Source: an uncultured Lachnospiraceae bacterium
GTDB taxonomy: Bacteria; Bacillota; Clostridia; Lachnospirales; Lachnospiraceae
DNA: 64,000 bases
Direction: 5' to 3'
Assembly: GCA_910578715.1 (NCBI GenBank)
Contig: CAJTRL010000006.1
Location: 1-64,000, forward strand
Shown here piece by piece: positions 23,507 to 33,537 of this stretch (within the stretch, counting starts at the first letter, position 1; each line of letters opens with the position of its first letter). A model generated the notes under the pieces. The model was given only the letters and a program-made list of their open reading frames with translations. It was not told the origin of the DNA and ran no database searches. The position numbers and the translations under genes are program-made.

Positions 23507-26500
23507 CTATGCTGTAACTGTTGTAATGAACGCTTTTGCTATCTGATACAGGTCTGCCGTCTGAACTGTCGTTCTGCCGGAAGACTCTTCCTGTGTAAAG
23601 CTGTTCAAATCCAGTTCTTTGCTGTGAATAATGCTGATGCTTCCGATTTCCGCTTCCTTCCCCGCCAGAGCATCCACATGACGCATCAGTTCCGAGCGAA
23701 GCATCTCTTCTTTTTCCTGTATCTGTGAAGTGCCTTCTTCTGTGGAACATGCAATATAGCCGGATAATTTTCCGTTTCTGATACTGAATTCGGCTGCGAT
23801 ATCACCCTTATCAGTCGTAAAAGCCGCCTTGACCTTACCGCTGCCTTCCCCGTGAAGCACCTTCAGATGAATCGATGTCATTTCTCCGTTAATTTCAACA
23901 GGTACCTGGTAATTTTCTTCCTGTGCCAGACTTCCGGCCAGTGCAAGCTGCTTCTGGCAGCTCTGAATCGCTTTCAAATCGAGATAGCCGACTCCCTCAT
24001 CATACCGGGCTTCTTCCAGAATATCCTCAAAGACTTCCTGCATCTCTTCATATGCTTCCTGGGCGGATTCTTTATCCGTCATGGAATCCGTCAGATGAAG
24101 AATGCTGTCTTTTACTTTTTCCTTATCAGCAGGCTTTGTAAAATTATCAAGCTGTTTAAAAAGATACCCCGGTTTGTTCATCAGCATATTAGCGGCCAGA
24201 AGATGGTTGGCCGTTACAGGCTGCCGGCTGTTCAGAAGTTCCTCAATAACAGAATCTTCCACCTTGCACGACTCTCTGATATCCTCTATCTGCTCTTCCT
24301 GGTACTCTTTTTCCGTCGAAGCATCCTGTTTCGCCATGCGGTCGGCGATATCCGCCACAATATCCCGATAATATTTACGGAAGCCGCTTTCTATCTGCCC
24401 GGTAATCGACATTGCATTTTCTATTACATCGATACCTGCAAAGGCATCGTCCACCATAAAATCCATGCCGGCTTTTTTCTGACTGCGCATCGCGCCTAAC
24501 ATATTTTTAAAAGAAAGCTCCGCCCCCATATTTAAAAGAGCGCCGACTGCCGCGTCATCCGATTTTTCAAACTGACGGAACATGCGGTAAATGCCGATAA
24601 AAGCCGTTCTTTCCTCTTTGCTGATTTCATGATTCTTATCTAACTTATATAAAAATTTACTATATTTTTCTGTTTCCCGCGCCTCTTCATACTGCATGGA
24701 ATCCAGATAATCATTCAGTTCCGGAATCGTCATCTCCAGCGGGTTTTTATTGTCCCGGATTGTCTGAAGGACAACCGCCGGAGTCATCCTGTCAATTACC
24801 CGGCGCAGCTCCATGTCGGACGCTTTTACTGCCTGTATATTTTCATAAGACAGCTCCATTTTATTATAGCCCAGAATCCGCACCGCGCGCCGATTTTCCT
24901 CGCTGGTCTCCAGCTCCAAATCTTCCAGAATATCATCCACATTCTGAAATGCCTTTTGAATGCTGTCTCCCAAATCCTCTCTTGTGTCTGTCATCCACGC
25001 TTCATATTTATTTCTGGCCTCATCATAGTAATCCCGTAATGCAGCGCCTTCCGTATGCACATTATTTAAAGTAAAATCACTTTCCGTTACTTTAAATCTG
25101 CCGGAAATGTCAATTGGCATGTATGGAATTTCATCTATCTTCTGTCGTGTTTCCGCGTAAACGGCCGCTTTTTCCGATGCCCGGCTGATATCTTCCTCTC
25201 CGAACAAAAGTTGATTCTGCTGTGCTTCCAGCTGCTTTAAGGCATCCACCAGCTTTTCGAGCTCCGCCGTGTCAATCGAATACCCGCTTTCCAGCAGTTT
25301 CCGGTTGGCTTCTATCGTCATCATCAGCCGGACTTCTTCCAAATGCCGTCTCGCCGCAATATTCTCAGGAATCTCCGTCAACACAGGCGCCGGAGCGGCA
25401 CTTTCCTTATCCTTGCTGTCCGAAAAATGATTATCGGAGCGGTTTTCCTCCATCAAATCCTGTGCCGCCGCCAACTGTTTCTGGGCCGCCTCAAGATTTA
25501 CCAGCGTCAGCTCTTTTCCGTCGGCTGCCGTTTTATCGGCCGCTTCGTCCGTAATCTGCTCAAATCTTTCTACATATTCGGCCGCTTTTTCCAGATTGCT
25601 TCTGCCGTCCGCCAGATTTGCCGCACCCGCACTTTTTCCGTCCGCTATTGCCGCGGCGATTGCTGATAAAATCTTCTCATCACTCTGCGGCAGTTCCAGG
25701 TTATCCAGCCTGTTGTATGCTATGGCAGTTTCCGGCGTCAGCGGAATCCCTTTTTCAATCAGCCACTTTGCACTTTCCAGCGTTTCCTCATTTATCTCAA
25801 GACCGGCTTCTTCCAGCACTTTTTCCATTTGAGGGCGCAGCTGCTGCCAGTTATAATCCTCCGCCTTTTTCGCATAATAACCCGCGCTGTCGGCATAATA
25901 GCCCCTTCCCTGTCTGTCTCCGTCCGACGTGGAGCTGTAACCGGAAAGATACAGATTATCAACCGTAGGCTCCATATGATTTTCCACCATATATTTTATG
26001 GCGCCTTCCGTCATTTCCTGAAGCTCTGCTGCTTTATCATACGCCTTCCTGGCATCTCGGACGTTTTCCTCAGTTACGGGCACATCATGTTCCGCAAACT
26101 GTCTGCTTAATTCTCTCGCAAAAACTTCGCTTCCCGTAATTTTTTCCAGCGTCTCCAAATCTATCTGGTCGGTATATCCCTGTACCTGCGCACCGCCCTT
26201 TATAAGTTCCGCCTTAATCGTATCAACAATGGTAACAACTTCTTCCACATCCATGTCGCCGATTTGATAACCGTCTTCCAGCATACGGCCAAAATCTTCC
26301 GCAGACATAGAATTAGACATCACTGTTAAATAGTCTCTCTGCGCGGCAACATCAATATTGCCCGCATCCTGCATAACTTCCTCTACGGTCTTTCCCTGAC
26401 CTTTATAAGCGTTGTTATCCATAACTGTTCCAGAAATGTCTAATGCGTATGCACCCATCTGATTCGTTTTTTCAGCATGGGCATCCCGGTATGTAGTTGT

Positions 26501-26554
26501 CATTACCTTGTCTACATTCTGACTTGTGTTATTCGTATCAAATGTAATCTTCAT
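23507..26554 (-). CDS. Large flagellar-regulon protein (DUF6240-like)
   Basis: This protein of about 1015 residues is rich in charged helices, with several spaced copies of an EExxxxA..L...G.P.T.EN..A..-type phrase (for example HDVPVTEENVRDARKAYDKA and IPLTPETAIAYNRL). That suggests tandem helical repeats. The C-terminal 150 residues (VEINGEMTSIHLKVLHGEGSGKVKAAF) resemble the C-terminal domain of hook-length control proteins such as FliK. It appears to match the Lachnospiraceae family called DUF6240. A sigma-28-type promoter lies upstream and a flagellin follows, so a flagellar role is likely. Start at 26554 with GGAG 7 bases before. Confidence 0.65.
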   Translation of the reverse strand: MKITFDTNNTSQNVDKVMTTTYRDAHAEKTNQMGAYALDISGTVMDNNAYKGQGKTVEEVMQDAGNIDVAAQRDYLTVMSNSMSAEDFGRMLEDGYQIGDMDVEEVVTIVDTIKAELIKGGAQVQGYTDQIDLETLEKITGSEVFARELSRQFAEHDVPVTEENVRDARKAYDKAAELQEMTEGAIKYMVENHMEPTVDNLYLSGYSSTSDGDRQGRGYYADSAGYYAKKAEDYNWQQLRPQMEKVLEEAGLEINEETLESAKWLIEKGIPLTPETAIAYNRLDNLELPQSDEKILSAIAAAIADGKSAGAANLADGRSNLEKAAEYVERFEQITDEAADKTAADGKELTLVNLEAAQKQLAAAQDLMEENRSDNHFSDSKDKESAAPAPVLTEIPENIAARRHLEEVRLMMTIEANRKLLESGYSIDTAELEKLVDALKQLEAQQNQLLFGEEDISRASEKAAVYAETRQKIDEIPYMPIDISGRFKVTESDFTLNNVHTEGAALRDYYDEARNKYEAWMTDTREDLGDSIQKAFQNVDDILEDLELETSEENRRAVRILGYNKMELSYENIQAVKASDMELRRVIDRMTPAVVLQTIRDNKNPLEMTIPELNDYLDSMQYEEARETEKYSKFLYKLDKNHEISKEERTAFIGIYRMFRQFEKSDDAAVGALLNMGAELSFKNMLGAMRSQKKAGMDFMVDDAFAGIDVIENAMSITGQIESGFRKYYRDIVADIADRMAKQDASTEKEYQEEQIEDIRESCKVEDSVIEELLNSRQPVTANHLLAANMLMNKPGYLFKQLDNFTKPADKEKVKDSILHLTDSMTDKESAQEAYEEMQEVFEDILEEARYDEGVGYLDLKAIQSCQKQLALAGSLAQEENYQVPVEINGEMTSIHLKVLHGEGSGKVKAAFTTDKGDIAAEFSIRNGKLSGYIACSTEEGTSQIQEKEEMLRSELMRHVDALAGKEAEIGSISIIHSKELDLNSFTQEESSGRTTVQTADLYQIAKAFITTVTA

Positions 26555-26625
26555 ACACACGCTCCATGCAGCAAGTTTTCAATGATGACTCATTGTTATA
26601 TTTTCTTATTTTACAGTCACCCTTT

Positions 26626-26652
26626 ATTTCGGCATGGTTTCCTGTTTTCTTA
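26626..26652 (-). promoter_or_regulatory. Sigma-28 (SigD/FliA) type promoter
   Basis: On the minus strand TAAG - N15 - GCCGAAAT matches the flagellar consensus TAAA-N15-GCCGATAA at 9 of 12 positions. It lies about 70 bases upstream of the DUF6240-like gene, which heads a flagellin-fliS cluster. Confidence 0.65.
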
Positions 26653-26721
26653 ACCCCCTGACGTAAATCTCCGGGCTATTGTAAAAAGGAAGCAGCATTT
26701 TCAGGCGGATTGCAGTATAAG

Positions 26722-26757
26722 AAAAAAGGGATAACAAACTACTTTTATCCCTTTTTT
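26722..26757 (-). terminator. Terminator after glgB
   Basis: AAAAAAGGGATAA and TTATCCCTTTTTT form a perfect 13-bp stem with a 10-base loop. The T-rich arm gives a U-tail in either direction. It lies 19 bases after the glgB stop. Confidence 0.85.
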
Positions 26758-26775
26758 CATAATTTTTTTAATTTT

Positions 26776-28719
26776 TCAGAATACAAAGATTGCTGCCGTA
26801 AGCGGTGGTAAATCGAAGGTGATTGCATAATCCCTGAAATCACACTTTTCCTTAACTGCCATGATTTCCGCCGGGATTTCGTTTCCAAATCCGCCAAACC
26901 GCTTTTCATCACTGTTTAAGAGCAGTTTGTATTTTTTCTTCTTCGGAACGCCGACCTTAAATCCTTCCCGCATCATCGGCGTCATATTGAGGACGAACAG
27001 AATGTTGTTCTTTCCTGTCTCGTCTTTCCTGAAAAAGCTGTATATGCTGCGCTCCGCATCATCGGCATTCAGCCATTCAAAACCACCCCAGTCGTTATCG
27101 ATGGAATACATCGCCGGATATTTCCGGTATATGCCGAGCAGTTCCTTCACATAATCGTGCATACCGCGGTTTAACTCTTCTCCGAGCAGATACCAGTCGA
27201 GCTCCCGCGCCTCGCTCCACTCTCTTTCCTGTCCGAAGTCCTGTCCCATGAAAAGCAGTTTCTTTCCCGCATGGCCGAACATATAGCTGTAACCGACCCG
27301 CAGATTCGCATATTTATCAACCGGATAGCCCGGCATTTTATTTACCATAGAGCATTTCAAATGCACTACCTCGTCATGCGATAAAGGAAGAATATAATTC
27401 TCGCTGCTGTTATAGCTCATGGCAAAGGTCATCGCATAGTGGTTATTTTTACGGAAAAGCGGGTCTAATTTCATATAGTCGCAGAAATCGTGCATCCAGC
27501 CCATATTCCATTTAAAACTGAAACCCAGACCGTCTTCTTCGATATCTCCCGTCACCATCGGCCACGCCGTCGATTCCTCCGCAATCGTCAGAAAACCGGG
27601 GAAAGAGCCGAGAATCACCGAGTTCATATGCTTGAAAAATTCGATTGCTTCCAGGTTTTTATTTCCGCCGTATTTGTTAGGAACCCACTGGCCGTCCTGT
27701 TTGCCATAATCGAGATAAAGCATGGAGGCCACCGCATCCACCCGGATGCCGTCCACATGATATTCTCTCGCCCAGAACAATACATTGGCTATCAGGAAAT
27801 TTTTCACTTCCGTTTTGCCGTAATTGAAAATCTTCGTTCCCCAGTCAGGATGCTCTCCAAGTCTCGGGTCGGGATGCTCAAAAATACATTCTCCGTCGAA
27901 TCTGCCGAGCCCGTGCGCGTCGGTTGCAAAATGCGCGGGAACCCAGTCCAGAATGACGCCGATTTTATTCCGGTGCAGTTCGTTTATAAGATACATAAAA
28001 TCTTCCGGAGTTCCATGTCTGGACGTCGGCGCATAGTACCCGGTTACCTGATATCCCCAGGAACCGTCAAAAGGATATTCTGCAATCCCCATCAGCTCTA
28101 TATGCGTATACCGCATTTCTTTCATATACTCCACGATGCGGTCTGCAAACTCCCGGTAATTATAAAAGCCGTCTTCCGTTCCGTCAGGATGTTTCATCCA
28201 GGAACCGATATGGCATTCATAGATAGCCACCGGCTCTTTATTATAATCTATGCCATTCCTCGCCTTCATCCATGCGTCATCAGACCATTTGAATTTCGTA
28301 ATATCAAAAGTTTTGGACGCATTCCCGGGACGCATTTCCGTATAGTTGGCAAAAGGGTCTGCCTTATACAGTTTTTCACCCGCCGGCGTCCGAATCAGAT
28401 ATTTATACATTTCATTATCGCCGACGCCCGGAATAAATATCTTATGAATGCCGCCCGGCCCCAGTTTTTCCATCGGATGGCTCTCTTCATTCCAGTTATT
28501 AAACGTGCCGATTACATGTACGCTCGCCGCATTCGGCGCCCATACCGCAAAAAACATGCCTTTCTGACCGTCTTCCACGGAAGGGTGGGCCCCCAGCTTC
28601 TTATAAATATCGTAATGTGTCCCCTGCGCAAACAGATACTGGTCGGCTTCCGAAATAAAAACCTTATTTTCCCCGCTCTTCTGTTCCTCTTTCTTCTGCT
28701 TTACAGACTTTCCCGCCAT
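26776..28719 (-). CDS. glgB: 1,4-alpha-glucan branching enzyme (GH13)
   Basis: This 647-residue protein has an N-terminal CBM48 (AVWAPNAASVHVIGTFNNWN) and a GH13 catalytic barrel with DGIRVDAVASM (nucleophile Asp), TIAEESTAWP (acid/base Glu) and LSHDEVVH. It adds alpha-1,6 branches to glycogen. It is isolated from other glg genes here. A strong terminator follows. The N-terminal 20 residues are Lys/Glu rich and may be a flexible tail. Confidence 0.97.
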   Translation of the reverse strand: MAGKSVKQKKEEQKSGENKVFISEADQYLFAQGTHYDIYKKLGAHPSVEDGQKGMFFAVWAPNAASVHVIGTFNNWNEESHPMEKLGPGGIHKIFIPGVGDNEMYKYLIRTPAGEKLYKADPFANYTEMRPGNASKTFDITKFKWSDDAWMKARNGIDYNKEPVAIYECHIGSWMKHPDGTEDGFYNYREFADRIVEYMKEMRYTHIELMGIAEYPFDGSWGYQVTGYYAPTSRHGTPEDFMYLINELHRNKIGVILDWVPAHFATDAHGLGRFDGECIFEHPDPRLGEHPDWGTKIFNYGKTEVKNFLIANVLFWAREYHVDGIRVDAVASMLYLDYGKQDGQWVPNKYGGNKNLEAIEFFKHMNSVILGSFPGFLTIAEESTAWPMVTGDIEEDGLGFSFKWNMGWMHDFCDYMKLDPLFRKNNHYAMTFAMSYNSSENYILPLSHDEVVHLKCSMVNKMPGYPVDKYANLRVGYSYMFGHAGKKLLFMGQDFGQEREWSEARELDWYLLGEELNRGMHDYVKELLGIYRKYPAMYSIDNDWGGFEWLNADDAERSIYSFFRKDETGKNNILFVLNMTPMMREGFKVGVPKKKKYKLLLNSDEKRFGGFGNEIPAEIMAVKEKCDFRDYAITFDLPPLTAAIFVF

Positions 28720-28740
28720 AAGAAATCCCCCTGTCTCTTT

Positions 28741-31578
28741 TTAGTAATGTATAAAATCACTCTCGCGTAAAATAATCATATCGTCATGGTCATACCGCTT
28801 GGACAAAAGCACATCGACAAAGTGTTTCGGCGTTTTCCGGTTCGCATAATAAATTGCTTCGTCAACCAGCTCCCTCACTTCGGCCATCGTCACTTCGTGG
28901 TCGCTCGTCTGCATGTCCGCAATTCTCGTATGCAGAGCGAGAACGCCAAATTCATCAATGGAATACTCCCTGTCCTCCGCATACTGTTTCGCATATGCGA
29001 CTAATGCTTCGTCATTCAGCGGCTCAATATCCACTCTCAGGTCAAAAACCCTGTTTAAAACCGTACTTTCTTCAAGCAGCTTATTCATACGCAGTTTGGT
29101 ATCTTCCAAAATCAGCAGCAGCCCGACATTTCCTCTTTCCAGCTCTTTACACAGCTTCATGGCAGTCGCTGATTTCATATCTGCCGCTTTTTCAACAATC
29201 AGCGCCCCACTGCTGATTCTGGATAAAGTTTCTGCAATATCCTTTTTATTCAGAACCGCACCGGAAATCTTGGCAATTTTACCTGAAAAATTACCGTCAC
29301 TATACTGCATTTCCCGTATCAGCCCTTTGGCCAGCGTCAGCGTTCCTGCGTCTTCTTCTCCGGTCAGAATGACATTTCCCGTATAAGAAGCCATGCTCAT
29401 ATTATCCAGCGTGCGAACCAGCTGTTCTCTGGTTTTTCTGTGATGGATAAATTGTCCGAACAGCTCCCGTTCTTCATCGGTAAGTTCTCTGACTGACAGG
29501 GGTTCCGGCTGTGAAAGTTCTTCCGGCCCGTCATCCAGCCCGTCCGCCTCCATATCCGGCTCGTCCATTTCCTCCGGCTCCATAATTTCTTCCACTTCAT
29601 CGGTGAATTCGGAATCCATATCGTCTTCATACGGCTCATCGTATTCGACGGCGGGCATTTCCTTCGTATCTTCTACAGGAACCGGTTCTTTCGGCACCGG
29701 TGCCGCCAAAGGCTTCGGCTGTGAAGCCGTTTTTGTGGATTTTGCATCCAGCTCTTTTTCCGCGTCCTCCGGCAGAATTACCTTCTTAATCCCGGACTCC
29801 TTCATAATAGCCGCTACGAAAGCCTTCTCCAGCTGCTCTAAAAGTCCGCTCTTCGTTGCTTCGTCAAAATCGGCAAACAAACTTCCCGTATGCTCCAGCA
29901 CCCGTCTTCTGACGTCCTCCATACGTTTCTGTTCATTACTCTTCTTCATCGCCTCCCATTCAGCCATGATATCCTGAATGCTCAGCTGCCCCGTAATCTG
30001 TTTTTCTACCGCCTTGACATCGGAATCCGGTACAAGGAGGCGAATCTGTCCGTCATATTCCTGCGACAATACGCTGTCATATATTGTCGGAGCCGCCTGT
30101 TCCGGCTCCTTCACGGGCTCTCTGCCCTGTATCGTTTCCGGTCTTACTTCCTTTACAGGTGTCTGCACCTGGGCCGCTTCCGGCCGTACTTCCCTTACAG
30201 GCGTCTGTTCCTGTTGCGCTTCCGGCCGTATTTCCCTCACAATCCGCTGTTCCTGGGCCGGATTCATTTCCCGCACGGGCGGCTGCTCCGGAACAGGCCT
30301 TACTTCCCTGACCGGTAACTGCCCGGATATCAAATCGGAATCCCTCACGGGTATAAATTCTCTCGTTGCATCCGGCAATACTTCCTCTGGCTCCTCCTCC
30401 GGCGGAAGGTCCACTTTGGGTATTTTTACAGTCTCCTGAAGCAGGGGCGCAATAATCTTTTCCACAATGGAGGGTTCTTCATCCGTTTCTTCTTCGGGCA
30501 TACTCTCTTCCGGCATTCCCTCTGCATCCTGAGATAAGTCATCCTCCTCATCTATATTTTCCACCGCGCTCAAATCCCCGGTGCTTTCGTATTCCGCTTC
30601 TTCGGCGTCCTCTTCTTCCATGCGTTCCCGTCTCCGGGGCATTTCCACGATTCTGCCTTCCTGTACTTCGAGCGCCCGCTTGACAGGTCTCTGCTCCGGC
30701 TCTTCGTCGGTCAGAATTTCCTTCATGCTTTCCGCCAGCGCCATCTGCAAGTTCAACGTATTATATTCTCCGACATCAACGGTTTTTACCTGTGGAAGGT
30801 CGGTCGTTGGCATCGTTACGCTAAAGTCAGGGTCGTCCTCCTCCGCTTCCTCATCACGATATCTTTCATTGCGGTATTCTCCATCGGACTGCGCATCTTC
30901 ATCTTCTTCCTCGTCCGGCAGTTCTTCCTCCGGCTCCCCGGATTCCTCTTCCAGTCCGTTCGTCCAGGCATCATATTTCGCCTGCTGCTCGGCGCTTAAC
31001 GGCGTATGGAGAGCTTTCAGTTCCATCGCTTTAATGACATATTTTCCCTCTCCGAACCAGAGGTACATCTCGTCACACTCTTCGACGCACTTCGTTGTAA
31101 GTCCGATTCGATGATAAAGATAAGCCAGTTCATATGCCCACTTCTCGCGGTAATCGCGCTTTTTAAATTCTTCCAGAACCGCAATGCGTTCTTCCAGTGA
31201 AACTTCCTGTGCTTCGTATAAACGATACTGCAGAACGTATCTTCCCGTGTCCCGCGGCGCTATCTGCACAAATTCTTTATAGTATTCGATTGCCTGTACA
31301 TACTCTTCCATTTTAATAGAAAGTTCGCACAGCGAATAGACAATCAATCTGCCCGAAGGATGTTTTTCATATGCCAGCAGCAGAATATCCTTTGCTTCCT
31401 GAAATCTTCTGTTAATTTTATAAAGGTCGCTGATTGTGCACAACATTCTGACGCTTTTCACGCGCCGCCAGTCAATCGTATCTGCAATAGCGACTGCCTC
31501 CGCATATTCTCCCTCTTCAATCAGGGAATTAATTTCATCCGCACGAATCTTATATTCATATTTATCCAAGGAACTCAC
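28741..31578 (-). CDS. TPR protein with disordered linker and degenerate AAA-like domain
   Basis: Residues 1-210 are TPR-like helical repeats. A very acidic linker (about 210-400) is followed by about eight tandem P-V-[RK]-E-x-[RN]-P phrases (about 405-490). The C-terminal 230 residues look like an AAA+ domain of the ClpB/CbbX kind: GNVILTGEEDAGTLTLAKGL in place of a P-loop, ALIVEKAADM at Walker B and a sensor-like LLLILEDT. The P-loop lacks the GKT lysine, so ATP hydrolysis is doubtful. The start is probably GTG. It lies directly upstream of glgB. The function is unknown; a scaffold role is a guess. Confidence 0.7.
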   Translation of the reverse strand: MSSLDKYEYKIRADEINSLIEEGEYAEAVAIADTIDWRRVKSVRMLCTISDLYKINRRFQEAKDILLLAYEKHPSGRLIVYSLCELSIKMEEYVQAIEYYKEFVQIAPRDTGRYVLQYRLYEAQEVSLEERIAVLEEFKKRDYREKWAYELAYLYHRIGLTTKCVEECDEMYLWFGEGKYVIKAMELKALHTPLSAEQQAKYDAWTNGLEEESGEPEEELPDEEEDEDAQSDGEYRNERYRDEEAEEDDPDFSVTMPTTDLPQVKTVDVGEYNTLNLQMALAESMKEILTDEEPEQRPVKRALEVQEGRIVEMPRRRERMEEEDAEEAEYESTGDLSAVENIDEEDDLSQDAEGMPEESMPEEETDEEPSIVEKIIAPLLQETVKIPKVDLPPEEEPEEVLPDATREFIPVRDSDLISGQLPVREVRPVPEQPPVREMNPAQEQRIVREIRPEAQQEQTPVREVRPEAAQVQTPVKEVRPETIQGREPVKEPEQAAPTIYDSVLSQEYDGQIRLLVPDSDVKAVEKQITGQLSIQDIMAEWEAMKKSNEQKRMEDVRRRVLEHTGSLFADFDEATKSGLLEQLEKAFVAAIMKESGIKKVILPEDAEKELDAKSTKTASQPKPLAAPVPKEPVPVEDTKEMPAVEYDEPYEDDMDSEFTDEVEEIMEPEEMDEPDMEADGLDDGPEELSQPEPLSVRELTDEERELFGQFIHHRKTREQLVRTLDNMSMASYTGNVILTGEEDAGTLTLAKGLIREMQYSDGNFSGKIAKISGAVLNKKDIAETLSRISSGALIVEKAADMKSATAMKLCKELERGNVGLLLILEDTKLRMNKLLEESTVLNRVFDLRVDIEPLNDEALVAYAKQYAEDREYSIDEFGVLALHTRIADMQTSDHEVTMAEVRELVDEAIYYANRKTPKHFVDVLLSKRYDHDDMIILRESDFIHY

Positions 31579-31783
31579 CCCATATTACTGTATTCTACAC
31601 ATTGTTTTCCTATAGTAATCCTATTTTACTGTCTTAGTTTACCATAGGCGAATATTAATGTAAATAAATATGAAGAAAAAATATGAGCTCCGCTTTCCAT
31701 TCTTATATCCTTAGCATATAACAAGATATGGAAACTCTGCAATTTACAATTCCTCGATATTGTATATTTACAAATTCCCTTTT

Positions 31784-32653
31784 TTATGCTTCCGTCCGGA
31801 AAAGATAATTGGAAAGTTCTGCAAACTGTTCTAAAGTCAACGTTTCACCGCGCACCGCGGACGGTAGTCCCATCTGCTCGACGGCCGCTGCAATTTGTTC
31901 CTTGCCGATACCCAGATTCCCGGCATTGGAAAGCCCGTTGAGCAGTGTCTTCCGCCGCTGATTAAAGGACGCCCTGATAATTGCAAACAGCCAGGCTTCA
32001 TCCTTTACTTCAACCGGAGGCTTTTCATATCTGGTCAGGCGGATGACCGCGCTGTCCACATTCGGTTTTGGCATGAAGCAGGAAGCGGGAACTCTCATCA
32101 TAATTTCCGGCTCCGCATAATACCGCACTGCCAGCGAAAGAGCTCCATAATCTTTCGTCCCCGGCACAGCCTGCATTCTGTCCGCCACTTCCCTCTGCAC
32201 CATAATTGTAATGCTGTGCAGTGCGACGTGATTTTCAAAAAGCGCCATGATAATCGGCGTCGTAATATAATATGGAAGATTTGCAACCACTTTAACCGGC
32301 TCCCCGTTATTATCTTCCCGCACAATGCGCCCGATATCGACCTTCAGAATATCTTCATGAATAACCCTGACATTATGATAAGGAGAAAGCGTCTCCTGTA
32401 AAACAGGTATTAAGTTTTTATCGATTTCCACCGCAATAACCGATTTGGCCCTCTCCGCCAGATACTGTGTCATCGTGCCGATGCCCGGCCCGATTTCCAG
32501 CACACAGTCCGCCGCCGTAATCTGCGCCGCATCCACAATTTTCCCAAGAATATTTCCGTCTATCAGAAAATTCTGTCCGAATTTTTTCTGAAAACGAAAT
32601 TGATACTTTTCCAATATTTCTATCGTGTTTTTTACATTTCCTAATGTAGCCAT
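31784..32653 (-). CDS. rsmA: 16S rRNA (adenine1518/1519-N6)-dimethyltransferase
   Basis: This 289-residue protein is KsgA/RsmA: KKFGQNFLIDGNILGKIV, the SAM motif VLEIGPGIGTMTQYLAE and the catalytic NLPYYITTPI. It dimethylates two adenines in 16S helix 45 during 30S maturation. The start at 32653 (MATLGN) is chosen from family length; the frame extends upstream over the tatD 3' end without family similarity. The primase-like ribonuclease gene rnmV often found between tatD and rsmA is absent. Confidence 0.96.
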   Translation of the reverse strand: MATLGNVKNTIEILEKYQFRFQKKFGQNFLIDGNILGKIVDAAQITAADCVLEIGPGIGTMTQYLAERAKSVIAVEIDKNLIPVLQETLSPYHNVRVIHEDILKVDIGRIVREDNNGEPVKVVANLPYYITTPIIMALFENHVALHSITIMVQREVADRMQAVPGTKDYGALSLAVRYYAEPEIMMRVPASCFMPKPNVDSAVIRLTRYEKPPVEVKDEAWLFAIIRASFNQRRKTLLNGLSNAGNLGIGKEQIAAAVEQMGLPSAVRGETLTLEQFAELSNYLFRTEA

Positions 32654-32715
32654 AAAGCAGTCACGCCTCTCTGTCAGCCCATACTTACCGTGTTCGCTGT
32701 CTCCGGTGTTCCATG

Positions 32716-33516
32716 TCATTGCCCGCCATGTCTCCCACACTCCGTTTTCCTTTTCAGGCCGAACAGCCTTTCCGCATTTTCATGCGTTACCGCATATACT
32801 TCTTCCCGGTCAATTCCTTTTAGCGCTGCGATTTCTCCGGCAATATCGGGAAGATTCAGGGAGGAATTTCGCTTTCCCCGATTGGGCTCCGGAGCCAGAT
32901 AGGGGCTGTCGGTCTCCAGCAGAATCCGGTCCATCGGCAGATAAACCACCGCTTCTTTCAGCTTTCTGGCATTCGCAAAAGTCACCACCCCGCCGATGCC
33001 AAAATAGAAACCCATCTGCAGATATTCTCTCGCAATTTCCTTCGTGTAGGAAAAACAATGAATGACGCCGCCAATTTCTTCCGAATGTGCCTCCTTCATG
33101 ATATCCAGCGTATCCTTTGCCGCATCTCTGGAATGGATGATTACGGGAAGTCCCGTTTCCCCCGCCAGCTCCAGCTGTCTGATAAACCACTTTTTCTGAA
33201 CGTCCGGTTCCGGCTCCTTCCAATGATAATCCAGTCCGATTTCTCCAACCGCCACAACTTTTTCCAGCCCGCAGCATTCCCTTAACCACTGAAACCCTTT
33301 CTCGTCGAGCTCTCCCGTTTCACCCGGATGCACCCCCATCGCGCCATAAATAAAAGGATATTTTTCCATGAGCGCAATCGTTTTCCGACAGCTCTCCAGG
33401 CTGGCCCCTATATTGATTACCGTATCGATTCCGTTCCCCGCCAGAGACGCAAGAAGCACATCCCGGTCTTCGTCAAATGCCTCATCATCATAATGAGCAT
33501 GGCTTTCAAATATCAT
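32716..33516 (-). CDS. tatD: TatD family metal-dependent hydrolase
   Basis: This 266-residue TIM-barrel metal hydrolase has the metal-binding motifs ESHAHYDDEAF, VGEIGLDYHW, IIHSRDA, GVIHCFS and LLETDSPYLAPEPNRGKRN. TatD proteins act as 3'-5' DNases in repair or turnover; the exact substrate here is not known. AAAGGAGCAGCC precedes the start. rsmA follows by about 60 bases, a common pairing in Firmicutes. Confidence 0.95.
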   Translation of the reverse strand: MIFESHAHYDDEAFDEDRDVLLASLAGNGIDTVINIGASLESCRKTIALMEKYPFIYGAMGVHPGETGELDEKGFQWLRECCGLEKVVAVGEIGLDYHWKEPEPDVQKKWFIRQLELAGETGLPVIIHSRDAAKDTLDIMKEAHSEEIGGVIHCFSYTKEIAREYLQMGFYFGIGGVVTFANARKLKEAVVYLPMDRILLETDSPYLAPEPNRGKRNSSLNLPDIAGEIAALKGIDREEVYAVTHENAERLFGLKRKTECGRHGGQ

Positions 33517-33537
33517 GGCTGCTCCTTTCTGTAACGG

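Noticed and set aside
27490..28770. 426-codon open frame on the plus strand
   Set aside because: It is antisense to glgB, has His/Arg/Phe-rich composition typical of shadow frames and no recognisable motif.
29890..30439. Repetitive plus-strand frames rich in Arg/Ser/Pro
   Set aside because: They are shadows of the PVREVRP repeats in the minus-strand TPR protein.
32654..32740. Longer start for rsmA
   Set aside because: The extension overlaps the tatD 3' end and is outside the family length.
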